Of a DNA stretch of 64,000 bases, positions 56,582 through 64,000 are shown piece after piece. The notes under the pieces are model-generated. The model ran no database searches, was not told the DNA's origin, and was given only the letters and a program-made list of their open reading frames with translations. The DNA lies in NCBI GenBank assembly GCA_022702545.1, contig JAHRBC010000004.1, positions 1,426,001-1,490,000 on the forward strand, read 5' to 3'. The position numbers and the translations under genes are program-made. Numbering within the stretch: the first letter of the stretch is position 1; every line of letters starts with the position of its first letter. This DNA comes from Phycomyces nitens (taxonomy: Eukaryota; Mucoromycota; Mucoromycetes; Mucorales; Phycomycetaceae).

Positions 56582-57936
56582 TTAAATGTCAATGATGCGC
56601 TTGATACGACTGCATTCGCTCAAGTGTTGGCCCCGGTACTTTATCAAATGTTCACCATTTTCCCTAAAGGTCACTGTCTTGTTGACAAGGCATCCCTATT
56701 ACAAGAAAAAGAAGATTAATATTAATATTTGCTTGAATGTTGGGTTGAATGGTGGCTTACCTTTCCACTGTTGGAGCACTTGTAGTAGATGCTTTTGTGG
56801 CCTGTCTTTTTGTGAATCGTGTTTCCATTATTCTTCCAAAGATAGTTGTCATTGTAGGGAAATTCCCGGGTTTCGATAATGGTCGTAATGGCTTGCATTT
56901 CGCGCCGTTTTCGCTTGGAAGATGTGTCCACGGGACTTGCTTCTCTTTGGTGGGTTTGCTTGGCTGTTGTGCTTTGAGGCTGGAATCCGGTGCTTTCGAT
57001 GGGAGGTGAGGGAGGAGGGATGCCAGACGACAGCAGACTATGGGACTTGGTTTCCAGGTTGACAGGTGGCTCAAGAGACTGCAAGGACCTAATGAGAGTG
57101 GTTAGGGTTTGTGGAATGGTCCTAAATAAGACTTACTGTTTTGTGGAGGGCTGAGACTTGTATGGGTGAAAGGGCTCATGTCGTCTGTAGTCAGAGGGGG
57201 GGAAGATGTGCTTTGGTTGGACTAGTGGGGAGTGGCTCAGGAGCATGTCAATGTTGTGATTACTGTTCTTTCGACGAGAATCAACCATGGTTGGGTCTGT
57301 GTAGATGTGTTGGGGTGAGTCGAGAGGGTCGAGGGGGTCAATGAGGCGGTCGGGACAGCGAGGAGCATTGGTGTGGGGTAGGCTGGGGTGTTTCTGGGCT
57401 TGGTGATGTGGAGGATAATCAATTGATGGAGAGATTGGTGAAGAGTATGGGAGACTCTTGCCGGTCTGGCTAGGTCTTCTGCCGGGATAAGGCAGATAGA
57501 GCCTTGAGTCTCTGTGCCGAGGATCGTCGGTTTGGTCATCGACCGAGGTGTGAGAGTGCTGACTGACAGGGGAGCGTCTTTGTGGTTTTGGTGATGGTGA
57601 TTTCCATGGGTTGTAGGCTGGGGGAGAGTCAGTGTCAGACTGATGGCGGTGGAGTAGATAATCGATTTCCTTGCGTCTCAGTTTTGCTTCTTCGGCTCTC
57701 CGCCTGTCCTCTTCTACTTTGGTTGACAGGATGAGTTCCAGTAGTTCAGGCCGGGTTCCGTATTTCTGGACGACTCTTTCTAGGCTTAGAAAAGAAGATG
57801 TCCCTGGCGAATCTGGGGCAGACTGATTGGCGGGTGGTTGTGTATTGCGGGGTGCCTTTTGAAATCTGGTATGATCTGGTAAGCTTGATGACATGTTTGA
57901 GAAATGAGTATTTGAGGGCAATGGACGAGTGAGCAT
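56582..57936 (-). CDS. WRKY-like (WRKY/GCM1/FAR1 superfamily) zinc-finger protein, 3 exons, 413 aa
   Basis: Exons (minus): 57936-57137, 57088-56761, 56695-56582, GT-AG, phases agree. Residues about 335-405 form the only structured domain: FPYNDNYLWKNNGNTIHKK, then SIYYKC, GCLVNKTV and YRGQHLSEC. The order D-x-Y-x-W-(K), YYKC, C, then H-x3-C gives a C-x6-C-x21-H-x3-C metal site, close to WRKY fingers and related FAR1 or MULE-derived fingers. The first 300 residues are Pro/Ser/His-rich and disordered, apart from a helix at about 47-95 with an LERVVQKYGTRPELLEL segment. It is probably a DNA-binding regulator, perhaps domesticated from a transposase. An alternative start is MSSSLPDH at 57894. The finger is split by an intron between the two cysteines. 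Confidence 0.75.
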
Positions 57937-60900
57937 CTCGGTCTCAAAAGGTTTAAAGAAGAGGAAGAAAGGCTTTTTTTTAAAGAAAAGAAAAGATTAA
58001 AGAATCAGACTTCATATTCAAGACAGCCGGTCTGAAATGGGAGAGCGTGGGCGTACACGGTCTGTCCAATCACCCCCGTCTGGATAGTGCAAATAGATTC
58101 CAATCATATTTTATTTATTTCTTCCCGTTCCTCCCAACCCATGCGAGCGATCCTCCAGTCCTGTGTTGGACCAATGTACGCTGTTTATGACGTTATTCCC
58201 CGCAACCCCTCTACTTCTCTGTATCTTCCCGCGTTATTTCCAATAGCAAATCTGACCTAAAATATTATTGCAGTTAATGATTGAAAAGCCAGTGCTGACA
58301 GTATTATAAAATCGAAAGATAAAAAAAAGTGATCTAAAGAAATAGATCTTTCTCACGTAGCAGGGTTGACTATGGATAATGTGGTACTCGACTGTTATAG
58401 ACAGAATGGCTGCAAGGTGGTTTACAATCGACCATTGGTTCCCGCTATGGTGTACGCTTCCCGAGGTACTGTTTTATTATCATTATTCAGCCCACTTCCC
58501 ATTTCCCAGGTTTGTGCTCCCCCCGCGTTCAACTATTTAAAAAAATAAATAGGGACCGAAGGGTCCTCCGGTTTCGCCCTCAGCCTCTGCCTCTTTCCCC
58601 AATTATGTAACACGTCTTACTCCATGGTTTCCCCACACTCTTGGGGTAAACAACCAATGAAGCCTCTTTTTATCACCTAATAGCTCTGGTCGGAGTATTG
58701 GAGATCCAAATGGTATTGACCAGAGCTTCGGAATCCTGAACTGTGGCTTTCTGTTCCTACAGCCACACACATAAATTGCCAATTGGTATCTTTGTCTGTG
58801 AGACAAGAAGGGCACGAATGATGAATAAACAATCGAACGACATGTAAAAAGAGCACGCTGAATGGCTGATTGTCTGGAATGGAGAGGATGACCAATATTT
58901 AATATGAATGATAGCTTGAAGAAAGCTATAAGCATATGATACACAGCCCTTTTAGGATGTGGGACAGTCTGGAAAAAGAAGACTTCTTGAGCAAGAATAG
59001 AAAGATTGTACCCGAACATCTCCGTAGGGACCAAGGGGACCTTGCTTATCAAATGGTTTATTGTCACTACACCAGCTGGTAAAAAATACCAAAAAATTCT
59101 GTGTTGGGCGGCCTGCAATTGAATGGCAGGGCATGTTATTACACGATTCAAGATTCCTTTCTGTCTTGTGCTCCTCCCACGACCCATCTTACCGTCTTAT
59201 TCAATAGGCCCGGGAAAATGTACAAAAGGCGGGACAATCAAATTCAAATTATACACTTGCAATATCCCCCTGTATTAAGACGCAGTCCAAAAACAATAAA
59301 ACATATTGTTATTAAGAAAATAATCAGCTAATTTGTACATCTTTGTGATAATCATCTTCATTGTTGCTTATAATATTAGCAATCGATCATACAGCCTAGT
59401 CTAGCATGTATCCATGGAAACCAGGAACATATCTGGTGTCAATTGACAATGAAAACAACGGAGCTGATCTACACATTTAATATGTTTTAGATTCCATTAA
59501 AAAGAAAAAGAAAAACAATATTTGGTAATCTTTTTAAAGCTTTCCTAAACCGGGCAACAATGGCCCATTGTTCCCAATCGATTATGTCTGTTGAACCAAA
59601 CTCTGGTACTCTTGTCTGCATGGGTCTCCTGGTCACTAGACTCTTTGAATCTCTTGCCACTGCCACTACACACTCCAATTGTTAACAAGGCAAAATCAAG
59701 TCAAAAAGTATGAAAAATAGGCAAAAATCTTTTCAGTCAGGACAATTAACCAAATGGAGAAATATTGGTCCACTGCACCACAAGCTTTCCTATACACCCC
59801 GGGTCGAGCTGAATTCCGGAGAGTCAAAATAAATGCCGAGCTGCAGCCAAATTGGGGACCGTGGTAAATATATCCAGCCGTATATTTTTCCAACCAAATA
59901 AAAAATAAAATAAAATAAAAAGATATATTCTCATCTCTGCCTAGATGTTTGGCTGATGTGGTTCTAAACAGACTTTGGTACCTTTGGTTCTATACTACAT
60001 TTTTTTAACAATAAAATAAAATCCTAGAGATTGCAATGTTTTCATCTATCTTGTAATTCTGATCTGCTTTGTAAAATCTGGGCAAGTCTTGGAATCGAAA
60101 TGAAGATTCAAATATTTATACAGTCTCGTACAAAAAATGTACATATAAAAAAAAGCCAACAAGAAAAAAGAACCCGCTCTTGAATGAGTCAGTATACCCT
60201 CTGGAATTCCGCCTCTTTGGATTTCATTGTCTCCTTGATCTCTCCTTGTTGTTATTTATTATGTGATACTCTTATAAAATGCATCTCAACAAAAAAAAAC
60301 AATTTATTTGTTGAATAACTTTCACAAGTAAAATACCAAACTATTTACTTTACACGAATTAGCAAAAAAGAAAATTGCCTTTACACTGAAATGCATTTGA
60401 AATTGCCTAGAGAGATTACTTATCCGTCAAGGAATCCCAACATATTACCATTGTCATCAAACAGATATTTTCCCCGCCTTCTATTCACAATATATTTACG
60501 CGACAGTAGTATAGCAATAGGAATTCACCCACGGGGGGTCTTTTATTTTTATAGAATAACACATCCCTGCAGGGACATGAAAACTTTGGATAATTGCTAG
60601 TCATATGTTTACAAATTATTTATTGCCTTTAGTTTTCGCGTTTGATAGATACAGTAAATCTTGACTATATATATTCAAAATGTCCTGTTTCTACTCATAT
60701 TTCCATCTACAGTATTACTGATACCAGTTCAACCCAGCACTTATGTAATCAACCAAAGGCATAATATCCTTATTGAGAACGCTTTCTGGTTTGCTGATTG
60801 TGATAGCTAGAAAGATAGACAAATTCAGTTTATCAAATCCAATCCTTGATCCAAGAATCCAGTACCAGGCCAACAAAATATACCATTTAATGAGATTTAC

Positions 60901-62364
60901 CTATTCAACAAAGAATATACATGGTCTTTTGTATTCCTTGCAACCAAACAATTTATTTGTAATTGTTTAAAGTGACAGAATAGGCATTTGTTAATACTAG
61001 TACCATGTACTTTATATCCTGTTCACATGCAAGCAAATGATACTTGGCTTTGTATCATCCAATATATTTCTTTACAATCTAATCATCAAATGCCATCTTT
61101 CTTTTTAAAAATAATAATAATACTTTGATTTGCAATAAATCTATCAAATACTTTATAAACGACACTTTAAGTTTTAAGCTTGGGATATTCTTGATCCACT
61201 ACCAGAAAAATAAACAAAGACGCCCCTTTTTATTCAAATCAGTCATACAGATATTTTCCCGAGTCTTTCAATAAGGTTACCCACGGCAAATTGCTTGTAT
61301 GGTTGATATATGGCTTATTACAAGTATTCCAACATTTTGTTCTCGATCTGTGACTTGTGTACTAAATAGTAACAGGTACAAAAGATGGTTTATTATTAGC
61401 TTTTTTTTTCCCATTGAAACTAACAAAATATGGCTGGCTTGTTCTAATCAGAAAACGGTGGCGTTTGATATATCCATATTATATCAAATCATGTGGCCCA
61501 TCTTATTCTTTATGTTCTTCATGTACCTGTTAGTATACCTTGAGTGTTAAAACATAGGCACAATTGATATATAAAAGGCGAGAGGGCTTGTTCTTGTACT
61601 ATATCGTGTTTTTTTTTTGTTTTTGTTTTAAGGAATATTTGTATATTTGATGTATAGGTGTATTATAAAGCAATTGCGCAGAGTACTCCTGACAGCTGTA
61701 TATATCAAATGGGTCTCTAGACCAGCTCGACTCTAATAACATTTATGTACGGTCGGTGGCTTACTATTATAATAAACCTAATGTAATATTAGATCTGGGC
61801 ATACCATTGATGTCTACTGTCTCAATTTATTTCTATTGTGAAACAATCATATCCCCAAAGCTGCCTAAAGACTTTCATAACCTCGTTTAAACATACACTT
61901 ATCGAGCGTCAAATGTGCCATGGATTGATTGATGAAACTTATCTTGTTTTACCATTCTCTCTGCAACCCAAGCAATTCCAAAGTCAATTTACTCCTACCG
62001 TTTGATCCAGCTTTTTATATATATATTTTCGTACTACTTTCCTAATAGTTTATTCCCTCGTATTCCCGAGAAATAAACCAGGAAGCAAATCCGTAGATTA
62101 GCCTATAAATCTTGTGCTGGACAAACATTAGACTAACCGACCGACAAATTATCAAGATTTCTGTACTGTACTGTACTATAGTATATTTATATTTATATTC
62201 AAAAATATTTATTTATTTATTTTTTGCAATAAAACAGCAAGAAATACCAACTACTTTAGCAGTGTGTACAAAAGGATAAAGAAAGAGTTGGGTGTGAAAC
62301 ATATTGAACAGGGAGGGTATTGAAAGTACCAAAAAAAAGAGGCGAAAAATGTTGGGTATTCTGA
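57937..62364. other. Intergenic stretch with an unexplained GC-richer block
   Basis: The block at about 58400-59220 is less AT-rich and has a 194-codon minus-strand frame (58603-59187) with no family resemblance; frames overlap on both strands, so it is probably not a working gene. The rest, 59220-62364, is AT-rich with simple runs and nothing coding that I can support. Confidence 0.45.
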
Positions 62365-62939
62365 TTATACTTTCTCGGCAGCCTTTTCCTCATCATAGTA
62401 TTTCTTGACCTGAGACTCGGCATCTTTCTTGGCCTTTTGTCTGTCAAGATAATCAAGACCCTTTGTCTCGATTCTGTATAGATTTTTATTAGATTGGAAA
62501 AATATTATAGTTTTATAGCTTACATCTTGTCGAGAGCACCTGCTGCAAAACCAGCAAGGATCTCCTTGGCAATCGTATGATCTTGAGGTTGTCTATATTG
62601 ACGATTCTCAGTACAACCATTCACCTCTTGGCCCAAAAACTCATAAAAACCAAATTACCCTTTCTTTTCGCAGTGATCGTTGTAAGCCTTGACAGCCTCA
62701 AAGGCAGCTGAAACAGACGAGTGTTAGAAATTCATTTGGAGCATAATCATTTCTTCACAGCCCCAGCTCACCTGCTCCTGCAATAATCTCGTGAGAGATG
62801 GCGCCCTTGTGCTCGCTTTCGTTATGGCTGTTGACCTGTTCGTGCTGTTGACCAAAGAAATCCATGAGACCCCTTTGAAACAATAGAGACATTTGCTTGT
62901 TAGGTCACTAATAAGACGAATATTCCGAGACACTTACAT
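62365..62939 (-). CDS. CipC-like stress protein (DUF3759), 5 exons, 109 aa
   Basis: Exons (minus): 62939-62938, 62872-62772, 62707-62659, 62592-62524, 62473-62365. The protein matches fungal CipC/DUF3759: HEQVNSHNESEHKGAISHE, IIAGAAAFEAVKAYNDHCEK, DHTIAKEILAGFAAGALDK then ETKGLDYLDRQKAKKDAESQ. CipC was described as concanamycin-induced in Aspergillus and is strongly stress- and hyphae-expressed in several fungi; its biochemical role is unknown. All four introns are needed for a 109-residue product of normal family length. In this model the start codon is split, AT in exon 1 and G in exon 2. Alternatively exon 1 is untranslated and translation begins at the ATG three codons further on. Confidence 0.85.
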
Positions 62940-64000
62940 TGTGTGAATGATTTTTTTTGTATAGTTGTAGAGAGAAAGTGTGTATAGATATACAGATATT
63001 GGAATTCAAAAGCGACAGGATACTGGGTGTTTTTATACATTTGTCTTTGCCTTTACGTTTGCTATTAATTTGATGTGGATGGTGTTGTACACACTAACTG
63101 TTGGTTTTAGTTTGAGCATAACGTAGGTAAGTATCCCATTTGAGGCTTGGTTCTCTTTAGGCCCTTTCTCTCGTACGCATCTTGGTGTAGTGTTCATTTT
63201 CGTCATATTTCTTAGAGCTGCCAAGTAGCGTTAGACCGATTTATACCAAACCTTGACAACGGAAGAATATACAGTGAAGGTTTATGTTGGTACTCACTTG
63301 TCGTATACATGAAGTCATTAGTACATGTAATGGATATGTAGTTACTAATCATTCGCTCATAGATTATTAAATACTGGCTAATTTACGATGCTATTAGATT
63401 TATTCTACTTATTGGGTGTCTGGCTTCTGGTGCTTGGTGCTTGGTGTCTGGTGCCTGGAAACTTGAAATGTTGTAATATCCTATATTTGACCATGTAGTT
63501 TATCGGCCAAGAGAAGAATGGTGTCCAGACCAAGTCGTTTTTGACAGCACTTTATTCTACTGCCAGCAATCCACAACTGGCTAGAGATAATAAGCTATAG
63601 AATAACACAAATGTGCTTGTAAAAAAATAGCACAAGACGTCAAAAGAGACACAAATAACAAGACACTGGAAATTATGCTTGTCAGGTTGTTTAATTTGAC
63701 CTTTGGACAAGTCCAAGCTAATAGACCAAACGGTATCAAGTTTAAATGATTATGGTGTAAAGAATAACGATTAAAGAGAACCAAGTATACAGTCAAACCT
63801 CTGAGATTTGGCGCGTACGAAAATATGATTGGCTGAAATAAAAATATATTTGCAGGATCTATTCTTTTTTGTCGCGTTGATCAAGATTGATCGGCAATCC
63901 GAAATACGAGTCACAATATTACGCATTAGTCGAATGACATGAGATTTTGGTTGTCAATTCATGTTTTTCTCTTTACCCATTTCAATCTACCTCATTAGAA
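62940..64000. other. Intergenic; CipC-like promoter and right window edge
   Basis: No gene is supported. It contains a short GGTG(C/T)(C/T)TGG-type minisatellite at about 63417-63462. Confidence 0.5.

Overview
The window looks like nuclear DNA of an early-diverging fungus, most likely Mucoromycota (Mucorales-type). The evidence is long AT-rich intergenic stretches, genes with several short GT-AG introns (about 48-150 nt), fungal families (Sla1, CipC/DUF3759, Pho80-type cyclin, White-collar-2-type PAS/GATA protein), a probable MTA1-type adenine-6 methyltransferase and a WRKY-like zinc finger. The species cannot be fixed from sequence alone. Exon structures were built by hand from splice sites, phase and protein continuity; no transcript data were available. 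Layout, left to right: an F-box gene running off the left edge (1-681, -); a SAP-domain protein (3306-5637, +); a seven-exon class I methyltransferase (9852-11260, +); a 1-kb inverted-repeat element carrying a broken Fanzor (TnpB-like) gene (16873-17880); a rhomboid protease (18844-20632, +) facing an MT-A70 methyltransferase resembling the MTA1/AMT1 6mA writer (20791-21924, -); and a Pho80-like cyclin (23652-24552, +). From 24672 to 31913 lies a nested transposon: a decayed Tc1/mariner-type element with about 200-bp terminal inverted repeats, into which a 5.2-kb MULE inserted. The MULE has a perfect 10-bp target-site duplication and one transposase-OTU protease fusion gene broken by one frameshift. 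To its right are a small hypothetical gene (32719-33306, +), mitochondrial ribosomal protein mL54 (33626-34068, +), ten-exon Sla1 (34389-38563, -) and an unrecognised 506-residue membrane protein (40131-41651, +). The 43.0-45.4 kb stretch holds RNA-derived sequence: a SINE-like unit with Pol III boxes A and B, a strongly diverged but collinear copy of the 3' third of nuclear LSU rRNA, and a tRNA-like T-arm. The right part is gene-dense: a divergent importin-alpha-like ARM protein (47827-50336, +), a White-collar-2-like PAS/GATA factor (51159-52257, +), COX7a (52740-52907, -), the DEAD-box helicase Drs1 with an RGG tail (53133-55878, -), a WRKY-like protein (56582-57936, -) and a CipC-like stress protein (62365-62939, -) whose start codon appears to be split by an intron. 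Most genes are unrelated housekeeping or regulatory loci. The features most worth checking are the OTU-fused MULE and its terminal repeat arrays, the Fanzor remnant with flanking inverted repeats, the probable 6mA methyltransferase with an apparent frameshift, and the diverged rRNA segment.
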